From NCBI RefSeq assembly GCF_013387485.1, contig NZ_JABBXB010000003.1, positions 421,927 to 485,926 on the forward strand: a stretch of DNA of 64,000 nt. Reading direction: 5' to 3'. The notes below the pieces were generated by a model. That model made no database searches. It was given only the letters and a program-made list of their open reading frames with translations, and was not told the DNA's origin. This document shows positions 33,685-46,043 of this stretch, one piece after another (the stretch's first letter is position 1; each line of letters starts with the position of its first letter). The DNA is from Stenotrophomonas sp. SAM-B. Its GTDB lineage: Bacteria > Pseudomonadota > Gammaproteobacteria > Xanthomonadales > Xanthomonadaceae. Made by a program: the position numbers and the translations under genes.

Positions 33685-33708
33685 CCCCTCCGCGCAGGCG
33701 CGGAGGGG
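33685..33708 (-). promoter_or_regulatory. Hairpin between sucB and lpdA
   Basis: Perfect inverted repeat CCCCTCCGCG-CAGG-CGCGGAGGGG. Without a T-run, it is more likely an RNA processing or stability element that sets the level of lpdA against sucAB than a full terminator. Confidence 0.6.
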
Positions 33709-33717
33709 TGGGAGGTC

Positions 33718-34920
33718 TTACAGGCCGAACAGCATGCGGCCCGGGTTTTCCAGCTGGTTCTTGATGTCCACCAGGAACTGGACCGAATCCTTGCCGTCGA
33801 TGATGCGGTGATCGTAGGACAGCGCCAGGTACATCATCGGCGCGATCACGACCTGGCCGTTCTGGGCGATCGGACGTTCCTTGATGGCGTGCATGCCCAG
33901 GATGGCGCTCTGCGGCGGGTTGATGATCGGGGTCGAGAGCAGCGAGCCGAAGGTGCCGCCGTTGGTCACGGTGAAGGTGCCGCCCTGGAGTTCTTCCAGG
34001 CTCAGCTTGCCGTCACGGGCCTTCTTGGCGTAGTCGGCGATGGTCTTTTCGATGTCGGCGAACGACATGCGCTCGACGTTGCGCAGCACCGGGGTCACCA
34101 GACCCTTCTCGGTCGACACGGCGATCGAGATGTCCGAGTAGCCGTGATAGATGATGTCGTCACCATCGATCGAGGCATTGACCAGCGGGAAGCGCTGCAG
34201 CGCATTGGCGGCGGCCTTCACGAAGAAGCTCATGAAGCCCAGCTTGATGCCGTGGGCCTTGACGAACTCGTCCTGCAGATCCTTGCGCGCGGCCGAGACC
34301 TTGGACAGGTCGACCTCGTTGAAGGTGGTCAGCATCGCGGTGCCGTTCTTGGACTGCATCAGGCGCTCGGCGATGCGCTTGCGGATGCGGGTCATCGGCA
34401 CGCGTTCTTCCGGACGTGCGCCACCGGACTTGCCGGCGCCACCGTTGCGGGCGAAGTTGACGATGTCTTCCTTGGTCACCGCGCCGCGACGGCCGGTGCC
34501 GTCCACGTCGGCCGGGTTCACGCCTTCGGTGATCGCGGTGAAGCGCGCGCCGGGGGGCAGGGAGTCGGCGCCGGACTTGGCAGCCGGGGCCGGCGCTGCG
34601 GCAGCAGCCGGAGCGGCGGCCTTGGCCGGGGCGGCCTCGGCCTTCTTCTCTTCAGCAGCCGGCGCCGGAGCATCGGCCACGGCGCCTTCTTCGATGATGG
34701 CCACGATCTGGCTGGAGGTCACGGTGGCGCCCACCTCGAACTTGATCTCCTTCAGCACGCCATCGACCGGCGACGGCACTTCCAGGACGACCTTGTCGGT
34801 TTCCAGATCAAGCAGGTTTTCATCGCGCTTGACGGCATCGCCGACCTTCTTGTGCCAGGTGGCGATGGTGCCGTCGGCGACGGATTCGGGCAGTACCGGG
34901 GCTTTGACTTCGGTGGCCAT
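33718..34920 (-). CDS. sucB: Dihydrolipoyllysine-residue succinyltransferase (E2 of 2-oxoglutarate dehydrogenase)
   Basis: A 400-residue core subunit. One lipoyl domain with Lys43 in [10 protein letters not shown]; an Ala/Pro/Glu linker at about 84-118; a peripheral subunit-binding domain at about 125-160 ([20 protein letters not shown]); then the catalytic acyltransferase domain with His371 in SYDHRIIDG. It passes succinyl groups from lipoamide to CoA. The ATG at 34920 opens [13 protein letters not shown]. Middle gene of the operon, 43 bases after sucA. Confidence 0.96.
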   Translation of the reverse strand: MATEVKAPVLPESVADGTIATWHKKVGDAVKRDENLLDLETDKVVLEVPSPVDGVLKEIKFEVGATVTSSQIVAIIEEGAVADAPAPAAEEKKAEAAPAKAAAPAAAAAPAPAAKSGADSLPPGARFTAITEGVNPADVDGTGRRGAVTKEDIVNFARNGGAGKSGGARPEERVPMTRIRKRIAERLMQSKNGTAMLTTFNEVDLSKVSAARKDLQDEFVKAHGIKLGFMSFFVKAAANALQRFPLVNASIDGDDIIYHGYSDISIAVSTEKGLVTPVLRNVERMSFADIEKTIADYAKKARDGKLSLEELQGGTFTVTNGGTFGSLLSTPIINPPQSAILGMHAIKERPIAQNGQVVIAPMMYLALSYDHRIIDGKDSVQFLVDIKNQLENPGRMLFGL

Positions 34921-34963
34921 GCGGGAGCTTCCTGGTTTGTCTTTTCTAGAATGAGGGGGAGAG

Positions 34964-37795
34964 TTATTCAGCGACCGAGTCGTTGAACGGGTTGACCAGG
35001 GCATCGGCGATCAGCTTCTGCTGTTCGATGATGTGGTCAGCCATGTGTCCAGCGGCCGGCGATGCCGAACGGGCGCGACCTGCGTAATGGATGCTCTGGC
35101 CATCGGCCAGGCAGGCCTGCAGGTGGTGGCGGATCTGGTACCAGGCACCCTGGTTCTGCGGTTCTTCCTGACACCACACCACATCGGCCGCCTTGCCGTA
35201 CTTCTTCAGCTCGGCAGCCAGCGCCACGCGCGGGAACGGATACAGCTGTTCCACGCGGATGATGGCGACATCGTCCTGGCCACGCTTGGTCTGGTCTTCC
35301 AGCAGGTCGTAGTAGACCTTGCCCGAACACAGCACCACGCGCTTGACCTTCTTGGCGTCTGCCTTGGCATCGCCGATCAGGTGCTGGAACTCGCCGTTGG
35401 CCAGTTCGTCCAGGGTCGACACGGCCAGCTTGTGGCGCAGCAGCGACTTGGGCGACATCACGATCAGCGGCTTGCGGGTGGTCATGCGCATCTGGCGACG
35501 CAGCATGTGGTACGCCTGCGCCGGGGTCGACGGCACGCAGACCAGCATGTTCTCCAGCGCGCACAGCTGCAGGAAACGCTCCAGACGCGCGGAGCTGTGC
35601 TCCGGGCCCTGGCCTTCGTAACCATGCGGCAGCAGCAGGGTCAGGCCGGTGATGCGGCCCCACTTGGCTTCGCCGGCAGCGATGAACTGATCGATCACGA
35701 CCTGGGCGCCGTTGGCGAAATCGCCGAACTGGCCTTCCCAGATGCACAGGGTGTTCGGATCGGTGGTGGAGAAGCCGTACTCATAGGCCATCACCGCTTC
35801 TTCGCTGAGCAGCGAATCGATGATGGTGGCCTGTTCCGGCGACTCGACCAGCTGACGCAGCGGCAGGTAGTAGTTGTCGGTCTTCTGGTCGTGCAGGATC
35901 GCGTGGCGGTGGGTGAACGTACCGCGGCCCACGTCCTGGCCGACCAGGCGCAGATTGTTGCCTTCGTCGAGGATCGTGGCGTAGGCCAGGTTCTCGGCAA
36001 AGCCCCAGTCGCCCGGGATCTCACCGGCGGCCATCTTGCGGCGGTCGTCGTACACCTTGGCCACGCGCGAATGCAGTTCCACGCCTTCCGGCACGGTGTT
36101 GATCATCTGCGCCAGCTGCTTGACCTTCTCCATGCCCACCGCGGTGGTGATGGCATCGGAGAGCTTGCCGTTGAGCAGCTTGGGCCAGTCGACGTACATC
36201 TTGCTGGTGGCCGGGGTCTTTTCGACCTGGGCCAGCTCGGTGGTGACTTCACCGGCATCGAGCTTGTTGCGGTACGCATCGACCAGCGCCTTGCCACCAC
36301 CGGCTTCGATCACGCCGGCAGCTTCCAGCGACGCGGCGTACAGCTCGCGGGTGGTCTGGTGCTTGCGGATCACCTGGTACATCAGCGGCTGGGTGATCGC
36401 CGGTTCGTCGGCCTCGTTGTGGCCCCAGCGGCGGTAGCACATCAGATCGATGACCACGTCCTTGCTGAACTTCTGGCGGAACTCGAAGGCCAGCTTGGCA
36501 GCGAACACGACCGCTTCGGGATCATCGCCGTTCACGTGCAGCACGGGCGCGGCGATCATCTTGGCCACGTCGGTGCAGTACAGCGTGGAACGCGAGTCTT
36601 CCGGGTTGGAGGTGGTGAAGCCGACCTGGTTGTTGACCACGATGTGCACCGTGCCGCCGACGGCGAAGCCGCGGGCCTGGGACATCTGGAACAGCTCCAT
36701 CACCACGCCCTGACCGGCGAAGGCCGCGTCGCCGTGGATCAGGATCGGCATGACCTGCTTGCGGGCGGTGTCGCCACGGCGTTCCTGGCGCGAACGGACG
36801 CTGCCGGCCACGACCGGGTCGGCGATTTCCAGGTGCGACGGGTTGAACGCCAGTGCCAGGTGGACGGCACCACCGGCGGTGGCGACGTCGGCCGAGAAGC
36901 CCATGTGGTACTTCACGTCGCCGGCCGAGGCGTGGTCGTCGTGCTCGAACTTGCCTTCGAACTCGTCGAACAGCTTGCGCGGGCTCTTGCCGAGGGTGTT
37001 GACCAGCACGTTCAGGCGGCCGCGGTGGGCCATGCCGATCACCACGTCCTTGACGCCATCCTTGCCGGCGTCACGGATGATGGTGTCCATCATCGGGATC
37101 AGCGAATCGCCGCCTTCCAGCGAGAAGCGCTTCTGGCCGACGTACTTGGTGTGCAGGTAGCGTTCCAGACCCTCGGCAGCCGTCAGGCGCTCCAGGGTGC
37201 GGCGCTGGGTCTCTGCGTCCAGGTTGTAGTTGCCACCGGCCATTTCCAGGCGCTGGTACAGCCACTGGCGCTGCTCGACCTCGGAGATGTGCATGAATTC
37301 CGCACCGATCGAGCCGGTGTAGGTCTTCTTCAGGCGCTCCAGCAGGTCGCGCAGTTTCATGCGCGGCTGGCCGGCGACACCGCCGGTGCTGAACTCACTG
37401 CCCAGGTCGCTTTCCGACAGGCTGTGGAACGGCAGGCCCAGATCCGGCGGATTGGTCGGGGCGGTCAGGCTCAGCGGGTCCAGGCGGGCACCGAGGTGGC
37501 CACGCGAACGGTAAGCGGTGATCAGGCGGCCGACATTGCGCTCGCGCTCGTCGCCGGCACCGGCGGCGGTGCCGCTGTTGACGGCCTTCTTGGCGGCGTC
37601 GGCAATGTGGGCGATGACGGCCGAGTGCGGAATATCACCGGCTTCGCGGCCCTGGAAGCCGTCGAAGTAGGTCTTCCATTTGGGATCGACACTGTCCGGA
37701 GAAACGAGGTACTGCTCGTACAGATCCTCGATATAGGAGGCGTTGCCGCCGGCGAGCTGCGAAGATTGCGCAAACTGCTTCAGTTGATTGTCCAC
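34964..37795 (-). CDS. sucA: 2-oxoglutarate dehydrogenase E1 component
   Basis: A 943-residue thiamine diphosphate enzyme that decarboxylates 2-oxoglutarate. The N-terminus ([20 protein letters not shown]) is the E2-binding part. Later come [10 protein letters not shown], the ThDP motif [19 protein letters not shown] (about residue 352) to [11 protein letters not shown], and [24 protein letters not shown]. The start is a GTG at 37795, giving [14 protein letters not shown]; no strong ribosome site is seen. Length matches E. coli SucA (933). First gene of the operon; TACAAT at 37893-37888 on the minus strand is a possible -10 about 90 bases upstream. Confidence 0.96.
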   Translation of the reverse strand: MDNQLKQFAQSSQLAGGNASYIEDLYEQYLVSPDSVDPKWKTYFDGFQGREAGDIPHSAVIAHIADAAKKAVNSGTAAGAGDERERNVGRLITAYRSRGHLGARLDPLSLTAPTNPPDLGLPFHSLSESDLGSEFSTGGVAGQPRMKLRDLLERLKKTYTGSIGAEFMHISEVEQRQWLYQRLEMAGGNYNLDAETQRRTLERLTAAEGLERYLHTKYVGQKRFSLEGGDSLIPMMDTIIRDAGKDGVKDVVIGMAHRGRLNVLVNTLGKSPRKLFDEFEGKFEHDDHASAGDVKYHMGFSADVATAGGAVHLALAFNPSHLEIADPVVAGSVRSRQERRGDTARKQVMPILIHGDAAFAGQGVVMELFQMSQARGFAVGGTVHIVVNNQVGFTTSNPEDSRSTLYCTDVAKMIAAPVLHVNGDDPEAVVFAAKLAFEFRQKFSKDVVIDLMCYRRWGHNEADEPAITQPLMYQVIRKHQTTRELYAASLEAAGVIEAGGGKALVDAYRNKLDAGEVTTELAQVEKTPATSKMYVDWPKLLNGKLSDAITTAVGMEKVKQLAQMINTVPEGVELHSRVAKVYDDRRKMAAGEIPGDWGFAENLAYATILDEGNNLRLVGQDVGRGTFTHRHAILHDQKTDNYYLPLRQLVESPEQATIIDSLLSEEAVMAYEYGFSTTDPNTLCIWEGQFGDFANGAQVVIDQFIAAGEAKWGRITGLTLLLPHGYEGQGPEHSSARLERFLQLCALENMLVCVPSTPAQAYHMLRRQMRMTTRKPLIVMSPKSLLRHKLAVSTLDELANGEFQHLIGDAKADAKKVKRVVLCSGKVYYDLLEDQTKRGQDDVAIIRVEQLYPFPRVALAAELKKYGKAADVVWCQEEPQNQGAWYQIRHHLQACLADGQSIHYAGRARSASPAAGHMADHIIEQQKLIADALVNPFNDSVAE

Positions 37796-37887
37796 GATGG
37801 AGAGTCGGATTCGCTTGTGGGGTAAGGCTTCGATGATCCGGCAGGGAAAAGTGAATAGCCCTGCGCGGGCGGTATCTAACACCCCAA

Positions 37888-37893
37888 ATTGTA
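37888..37893 (-). promoter_or_regulatory. Possible -10 box of the sucAB-lpdA operon
   Basis: TACAAT on the minus strand, about 93 bases before the sucA GTG; no convincing -35. The 185-base gap 37796-37980 holds nothing else I can name. Confidence 0.35.
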
Positions 37894-37980
37894 CCCCCAT
37901 CGAGACAGGAAGGGGCACCGTACGGTCCAGTGCGGGGACCGCGGTGTCATTCCCAGACAGGTTCGGGAGCGTGGGGTGAG

Positions 37981-38889
37981 CTACAGGCCCAGCGCGCGAA
38001 GTTCGCTGCAATCACGCGAACGTTCCCATACGCGCTGCAAACCTTCCTGCAACGGTCGCGAACGTGCCTGCCGGGACAACCCGGCCTCGCCATCGAAGCG
38101 GTGGCCGTTCAGACGAAAGTAGTAGTCGCCCGCATCGTTGAGCAGACAGGCCGATGCGGTGGCGCGGTCGATCGGGTCACTGACCTCGCGCACGCGGAAG
38201 ACGCTCGGCAGGCGCTGGAGCAGGCCCAGCACGGGCGAGCCGGCCTGGCGGATGGCGGCGCTGTCGTGGACGATCAGCCACGCCTGTTTGTCATGGCGGG
38301 CGGTGGCGTAGCGGCGCAGGGCTTCGAGCACCGGCGGCGCATCGAGCAGGCCGGGGTCGAGCTGGCGGCTGTGGATCCAGAGCTGGCGACGGGCGCGGTG
38401 GACCAGCGCGGTGGTGATCGCCACCGCCTCGTCGGCCCGTGCGATCGCGACCGGCCCGGACAGGGCCAGCCGCATGTGCTGGTGGGCGATGCCGGCCTCT
38501 TCGAACACCTCGCCGTCGGGCAGGAAACCCTGCCGGGTGTAGAACACACGGGCCGGCAGCTGCGCGTGCAGCGCGACCTCCCGCCAGCCCCGGGCCCGGG
38601 CCTGGTCGACCAGGGCCAGCAGCAGGGCTTCACCGAGGCCCTTGCCGCGCCAGGCTGCCAGCACCGCCATGCGCCCGATCCGGCCGTCCGGGGTGAGCCG
38701 GCCGGCGCCGATCGGGGAGCCGCCGGCGTCGCGGGCCAGGATGTGCACGCTCAGCGGGTCGAGCGCGTCGATCTCCAGCTCGGCGGGTACCTGCTGCTCG
38801 TCGACGAACACGGCGGACCGCACCCGGTGCAGCGCTTCGTGCTGCGCCGGGTAGTCGACCACGTCAACGTGAAAGCCGGAGGCGGTCAT
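37981..38889 (-). CDS. GNAT acetyltransferase fused to a C-terminal DUF7931-like domain
   Basis: A 302-residue two-part protein. Residues 1-145 are an ElaA-type GNAT domain: RSAVFVDEQQVPAELEIDALD, IGAGRLTPDGRIGRMAVLAAWRGKGLGEALL with the acetyl-CoA loop, and ARVFYTRQGF. Residues about 150-302 form a second domain (LWIHSRQLDPGLLDAPPVL ... LNDAGDYYFRLNGHRFDGEA) resembling phospholipase D-like folds but without an HKD motif. The family is seen in Xanthomonads and Pseudomonads as a conserved hypothetical. Start at 38889, 14 bases after roxA, so likely the last gene of the corC-purB-roxA line. Substrate unknown. Confidence 0.75.
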   Translation of the reverse strand: MTASGFHVDVVDYPAQHEALHRVRSAVFVDEQQVPAELEIDALDPLSVHILARDAGGSPIGAGRLTPDGRIGRMAVLAAWRGKGLGEALLLALVDQARARGWREVALHAQLPARVFYTRQGFLPDGEVFEEAGIAHQHMRLALSGPVAIARADEAVAITTALVHRARRQLWIHSRQLDPGLLDAPPVLEALRRYATARHDKQAWLIVHDSAAIRQAGSPVLGLLQRLPSVFRVREVSDPIDRATASACLLNDAGDYYFRLNGHRFDGEAGLSRQARSRPLQEGLQRVWERSRDCSELRALGL

Positions 38890-38903
38890 GGCGGGCAGGG
38901 CGC

Positions 38904-40307
38904 TCAGCCGCGCGGGGGCGCGTCCTTGCCGTCGGGTTCGTCGCTGTCGTCGAAATCGATGACGACTTCGATGCCGTCGTCATGGATGGTGACTTCGTGC
39001 ACGTCGGCCTCGACGGCCTCGTCATCGACGACGTCGACCGCGTCGGTGCCATCGACGATGTCGTACTCGGCGACGTAGTCGTCTTCGTCCTCGAACCCGG
39101 CGTCATCGACCAGCTGGTAGAAGCCACCGGCGACCAGCGCCTGCACGGCGTCACGGCCCTTGGCCGAGAGCTTGTGGTAAAGCGCCGCGCCGACCTGCTC
39201 GGCCCCGGCCAGCACCTGGGCGTCCTTGACCGGCAGGGCGAAATCCAGGCCGCTGCAGTACAGGCTGGCACCCCGCTTGGCCCGGCGCCAGGCCAGGCGC
39301 GCCCACGGGTGACGCTGCAGTTCCACGCCGGCGCCGAGGGCGGCTTCGATCTCCTCGCGCGGCAGCGGTTCGCCATGCGCCATCACTTCCCCGGCGGCGC
39401 GGTAGGTGGTGATGAAACGGCCGAACCAGTCACCGAGCTTGTCCGGGTCGTTCATGCGGATCGCATTGAGCGCCTCGACCACGCGGTTCATCGAGACCAC
39501 GTCGATTTCGTTCGGATCTTCCGGGACCTTCAGGTCCGGATCCTGATAGCGGATGGACTCGTCGGCGCCTTCGATCAGGGTATCGAGGTAGTCGCTGATC
39601 AGTTCGGCCGAGGCCGGGGCGCGCATGCCGAAGGAGAAGGTCAGGCAGGGGTCTTCGGCGACGCCGTTGTGCGGCACGTTCGGCGGCAGGTACAGCATGT
39701 CGCCCGGGGCCAGCACCCAGTCGTGGGTCGGCTTGAAGCGGCGCAGCAGCTTGAGTTCGACGTCGTCGCGGAAGTCCAGCGGCGGGCGCTTGCCCTTGAT
39801 GGATTCGCTGGCGTCGATCTGCCAGCGGCGGTGGCCGTAAGCCTGCAGGAGGAAGACGTCGTACTGGTCGACGTGGGCGCCGACCGAACCGCCGGTGGCG
39901 GCGAAGCTGATCATCACGTCATCCATGCGCCAGCGCGGCAGGAAGTCGAAATGGCTGATCAGGGCGCGCACGTCGGCGTCCCACTTGTCCACGTCCTGGA
40001 CCAGCAGGGTCCAGTCGTGGTCGGGCATGCCCGGGAACTCTTCTTCCTGGAACGGGCCGGTACGCACGCTCCAGCCATCGGTGGCGCGATCGTGCGTGAT
40101 CAGGCGCGACAGCGCGCCTTCCTCGCAGGCCAGGCCGGCGAGGTCTTCGGGCTGGACCGGCGTTTCGAAATCGGGGAAAGCGCCGCGGATGAGCAGCGGG
40201 CGCTTCTGCCAGTAGTCGCGCAGGAAGGTGGCGGCGGGCATGCCCAGCGGCAGGCCGGGGCGGGCCTGGACTTCGATGGCGGGAGTTTTGATCTTGCGTG
40301 CGGCCAT
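38904..40307 (-). CDS. roxA: Ribosomal protein arginine 3-hydroxylase (JmjC/cupin, YcfD family) with acidic tail
   Basis: A 467-residue iron/2-oxoglutarate oxygenase; in E. coli RoxA hydroxylates Arg81 of ribosomal protein L16. The iron ligands His145, Asp147 (GAHVDQYDVF) and His213 (PPNVPHNG) are present, with RRWQI and LTFSFGMRAPA around. The dimer and winged-helix parts follow to about residue 400. The E. coli enzyme has 373 residues; here an extra tail of about 67 residues (401-467) is strongly acidic, with about 25 Asp/Glu. It lies between purB and the GNAT fusion gene. Confidence 0.88.
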   Translation of the reverse strand: MAARKIKTPAIEVQARPGLPLGMPAATFLRDYWQKRPLLIRGAFPDFETPVQPEDLAGLACEEGALSRLITHDRATDGWSVRTGPFQEEEFPGMPDHDWTLLVQDVDKWDADVRALISHFDFLPRWRMDDVMISFAATGGSVGAHVDQYDVFLLQAYGHRRWQIDASESIKGKRPPLDFRDDVELKLLRRFKPTHDWVLAPGDMLYLPPNVPHNGVAEDPCLTFSFGMRAPASAELISDYLDTLIEGADESIRYQDPDLKVPEDPNEIDVVSMNRVVEALNAIRMNDPDKLGDWFGRFITTYRAAGEVMAHGEPLPREEIEAALGAGVELQRHPWARLAWRRAKRGASLYCSGLDFALPVKDAQVLAGAEQVGAALYHKLSAKGRDAVQALVAGGFYQLVDDAGFEDEDDYVAEYDIVDGTDAVDVVDDEAVEADVHEVTIHDDGIEVVIDFDDSDEPDGKDAPPRG

Positions 40308-40370
40308 GGGGGAGATCCTTGCAGCGTGTAGACGGAAATTCGGGGGCGCGGCGGTGCCGCGCCTGGGCCC

Positions 40371-43098
<2,728 letters not shown>

Positions 43099-43393
43099 CC
43101 GTGGCCCCGCAGCGGTGCTGCCAGGGGCGGAACGGCACCCGCGGTCACCAGGGCGGTGAGGGCGGTCATCGGTGCGTGCGCGGCGGCACGCCCGGTACTA
43201 CTGTCAGGATCGTCACCCATGGGGGCGGCAGGCTGTCTGAATGGAAACGACTTCCGAGTCTAGCCGATCCATCGCGGCCTTGGGTTTCAACGGCGCTTGG
43301 GAGTATCGTGATGCGAGCCGCCAGCCAGGGAATCAGGCCCGTTGCCAGCCGCAGGTTCCCTTTCATCCACGAAAGATGTGCGGAGTTGAAGCA

Positions 43394-44806
43394 ATGAGCA
43401 AGGGTTTCAGGATTGAACACGACAGCATGGGCGAACTGCAGGTGCCCGCCGATGCGTTGTGGGGCGCGCAGACCCAGCGCGCCGTCGATAATTTCCCGGT
43501 GTCGGGCCAGCGCATGCCGCGGGGTTTCATCCGCGCGCTCGGCCTGGTCAAGGGCGCTGCCGCGAACGTCAACGTCGAGCTGGGCCATCTGCCGCGCAAC
43601 ATCGGCAAGGCCATCGAGGCCGCTGCGGCCGAAGTCGCCGACGGCCGCCACGATGCGCATTTCCCGATCGACGTCTACCAGACCGGTTCGGGCACCTCCT
43701 CGAACATGAATGCCAACGAGGTCATCGCCACGCTGGCCAACCGCGCCGGCAAGGCCGGCAAGACCGCGGTGCATCCCAACGATCACGTCAACCAGGGGCA
43801 GAGCTCCAACGATGTGATCCCGACCGCGCTGCGGGTTTCCGCGCTGCTCGGCGTGCACGAGCAGCTGCTGCCCTCGCTGGTGCATCTGCGCAAGACCATC
43901 GACAAGCGCGGCCGCGCGCTGCGCAAGGTGGTCAAGACCGGCCGCACCCATCTGATGGATGCGATGCCGCTGACCTTCGAGCAGGAGTTCGGCGCGTGGT
44001 CGGCGCAGTTGTCTTCGGCCCAGGATCGCATCGAGGACAGCCTCAAGCGGCTGCGTCGCCTGCCGCTGGGTGGCACGGCGATCGGCACCGGCATCAATGC
44101 CGACCCGCGCTTCGGCGCGCAGGTGGCCAAGCAGCTCAAGCAGCAGACCGGCATCAAGTTCGACAGCGCCGAGAACAAGTTCGAAGGCCTGGCCGCGCAG
44201 GACGATGCGGTCGAGCTGTCCGGCCAGCTCAACGCCCTGGCCGTGGCGCTGATCAAGATCGCCAACGACCTGCGCTGGATGAATGCCGGTCCGCTGGCCG
44301 GGCTGGGCGAGATCGAACTGCCGGCGCTGCAGCCGGGCAGCTCGATCATGCCGGGCAAGGTCAACCCGGTGATTCCCGAAGCCACCGTGATGGTCTGCGC
44401 CCAGGTGATCGGCCACCACACCGCGATCACCGTGGCCGGGCAGACCGGCAACTTCCAGTTGAACGTGACCCTGCCGTTGATCGCCGCGAACCTGCTGGAC
44501 GGGATCAACCTGCTCGCCAACATCACCCGCCTGCTCGCCGATACCGCGATTGCCGGGCTGAAGGTGCGCGAGGATCGCGTCCGCGAGGCACTGGATCGCA
44601 ACCCGATCCTGGTCACCGCCTTGAACCCGATCATCGGCTACGAGAAGGCTGCCGCGATCGCCAAGCGCGCCTACAAGGAGCAGCGCCCGGTGCTGGATGT
44701 GGCCAAGGAAGACAGCGGCCTGTCGGAGGCCGAGCTGCGCCGGCTGCTCGATCCGGCCGCGCTGACCGCCGGTGGCATTCATGCCGGTGGGGGTGGGGGC
44801 GGTTGA
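43394..44806 (+). CDS. fumC: Fumarate hydratase, class II
   Basis: A 470-residue cluster-free fumarase. It shows WGAQTQRAV, TGSGTSSNMNANEVIA, NQGQSSNDVIPTALRV with the active site, GRTHLMDAMPLTF, and the superfamily signature GSSIMPGKVNPV. Normal length (E. coli 467), plus a short Gly tail. GGAG lies before the ATG at 43394. The enzyme is stable to oxygen and iron loss and backs up the class I fumarase at 10239. Divergent from the CNNM gene across a 295-base gap with no other feature. Confidence 0.96.
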   Translation: MSKGFRIEHDSMGELQVPADALWGAQTQRAVDNFPVSGQRMPRGFIRALGLVKGAAANVNVELGHLPRNIGKAIEAAAAEVADGRHDAHFPIDVYQTGSGTSSNMNANEVIATLANRAGKAGKTAVHPNDHVNQGQSSNDVIPTALRVSALLGVHEQLLPSLVHLRKTIDKRGRALRKVVKTGRTHLMDAMPLTFEQEFGAWSAQLSSAQDRIEDSLKRLRRLPLGGTAIGTGINADPRFGAQVAKQLKQQTGIKFDSAENKFEGLAAQDDAVELSGQLNALAVALIKIANDLRWMNAGPLAGLGEIELPALQPGSSIMPGKVNPVIPEATVMVCAQVIGHHTAITVAGQTGNFQLNVTLPLIAANLLDGINLLANITRLLADTAIAGLKVREDRVREALDRNPILVTALNPIIGYEKAAAIAKRAYKEQRPVLDVAKEDSGLSEAELRRLLDPAALTAGGIHAGGGGGG

Positions 44807-44827
44807 GCGCACGCGGTTGCTGAAATG

Positions 44828-44856
44828 AAAAACGGGCCGAAAGGCCCGTTTTTTTG
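44828..44856 (+). terminator. Intrinsic terminator after fumC
   Basis: Stem AAACGGGCC/GGCCCGTTT with a GAAA tetraloop and a run of seven T. Confidence 0.92.
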
Positions 44857-44885
44857 GTGCGGAGCCGGCCAGCGGCCGGCACTGC
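44857..44885 (-). repeat. SMAG/REP-type unit
   Basis: GGAGCCGGCC(AGC)GGCCGGCACTGC, reverse orientation, between the fumC terminator and the stop codon of the convergent lipoprotein gene. Confidence 0.75.
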
Positions 44886-45311
44886 CTAGTGGCGGTCGGC
44901 CTGCAGATTGCCGAAGGTCTCGGTATACGCCTTGAATTCCGGGATTTTCGCGGTCAGGTCCGGCGGGATCGGCTGCATGCCCTCGGGCACCTGGATCTTC
45001 ACCGAGCGCTTGGCCGGGTCCGGCGGGGCATCGGTCAGGGTGTTCTGGCGCAGCACCTGCAACTGGCCGAACATGCCCTGCAGCATCGCCTGCTGCTCCT
45101 CGTTGAGCGGGATTTCGATCTCATCGATCTTCATGTGCCCGTTGGGCAGGATGATGATGTTCGGCGCGGGCGCGCGGCGCACGGTGACCATGCCGTCGCT
45201 GACGGTGATCTTCGGCTTGCTGCGCTCGGCGCGGTGATTGCGGTATTCCTGGTCGCAACCGGTGGCGACCAGGCAGAACAGGGCGAACAGCAACAGACTC
45301 AGCTTCTTCAT
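44886..45311 (-). CDS. Small lipoprotein, last gene of the YtrA-type operon
   Basis: A 141-residue exported protein. MKKLSLLLFALFCLVATGC is a signal with lipobox (Cys19). The middle has ITVSDGMVTVRR and NIIILPNGHMKIDEIEIPLNEEQQ, a pattern also found in the neighbouring DUF2884 protein (SNGKSPKAEISPQGDLLIDGK ... VDARQ), so the two may be distant relatives. No named family is certain. Start at 45311; an ATG five codons earlier is possible. It lies 93 bases after the DUF2884 gene. Confidence 0.7.
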   Translation of the reverse strand: MKKLSLLLFALFCLVATGCDQEYRNHRAERSKPKITVSDGMVTVRRAPAPNIIILPNGHMKIDEIEIPLNEEQQAMLQGMFGQLQVLRQNTLTDAPPDPAKRSVKIQVPEGMQPIPPDLTAKIPEFKAYTETFGNLQADRH

Positions 45312-45404
45312 GAGCAGGCAACGCATGCGACGGGAGGGGAGATTGTAGTCCTCCCGCCCCCGGAAGGGCCTGCCTGCGACGCATCGTCGCAGGCAGAGGC
45401 CGGT

Positions 45405-46013
45405 TTACTTGCCGCAGTCGTCGATGTCGCTCTGGTCCATGGTCGCGTAGGGCTGGAAGGCCGGCAGCGCGGCGGCCAGCGCCTGCTGCCTGGCCATCAT
45501 CCCCGGCAACAGGCCGCACAGCTTCTGGGCCTGGTCCTCGATCTTCTTGGCCTCTTCATTCACCCGCGCTTCGATGCCCTGGGTGTCGCCGGAGAACATG
45601 CCCTTGATCGCTTCACCGGCGGCTTTCACGCCGAGATTGGCACCGGCCACGCCGATCTCCATGCCGGCACTGGCCAGCGATTCGACCTGCTTGCGGTAGT
45701 CCAGCAGCAGCGCACGCTGCCGGGCGTCCACGGCGACCGCCTTGCCATCGATGAGCAGGTCACCCTGCGGGCTGATCTCGGCCTTCGGGGATTTCCCGTT
45801 GGAGATCGAGATGTTGCCCTGGGTGATTTCCTTGCGGGCCTTGTCGGTGGCCTCCTGAACGGTCTTGCCGATGCCATCGGTATCCAGCGCGCTGGTCGCG
45901 GGGGCGGATGCGCTCTGGTCGGCGGGCGCTTTGCCCTTGCCGCTGTCAGGGGCGTTGCAGGCAGCGATCGGCAGGCACAACAGCAGGGCAGGCAGCAGCA
46001 GTCGAGTCGTCAT
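45405..46013 (-). CDS. DUF2884 (YggN-like) lipoprotein
   Basis: A 202-residue exported lipoprotein with lipobox IAAC (Cys19). The body matches YggN of E. coli: ISISNGKSPKAEISPQGDLLIDGKAVAVDARQRALLLDYRKQ (the 'antisense-type' beta strand then helix), followed by a long helical region with GVAGANLGVKAAGEAIKGMF and a C-terminal Cys pair. Function of the family is unknown; periplasmic. It lies 30 bases after the GSGD-repeat gene and shares its transcript. I write the motif only in part; it runs over residues about 68-110. Confidence 0.8.
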   Translation of the reverse strand: MTTRLLLPALLLCLPIAACNAPDSGKGKAPADQSASAPATSALDTDGIGKTVQEATDKARKEITQGNISISNGKSPKAEISPQGDLLIDGKAVAVDARQRALLLDYRKQVESLASAGMEIGVAGANLGVKAAGEAIKGMFSGDTQGIEARVNEEAKKIEDQAQKLCGLLPGMMARQQALAAALPAFQPYATMDQSDIDDCGK

Positions 46014-46043
46014 GATGCGTATCCGTAAGAGGAGATGAGAGGC

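Noticed and set aside
35033..37825. A 930-codon open frame on the plus strand
   Set aside because: Antisense to sucA, which is intact and conserved over its whole length. No motif in the shadow translation.
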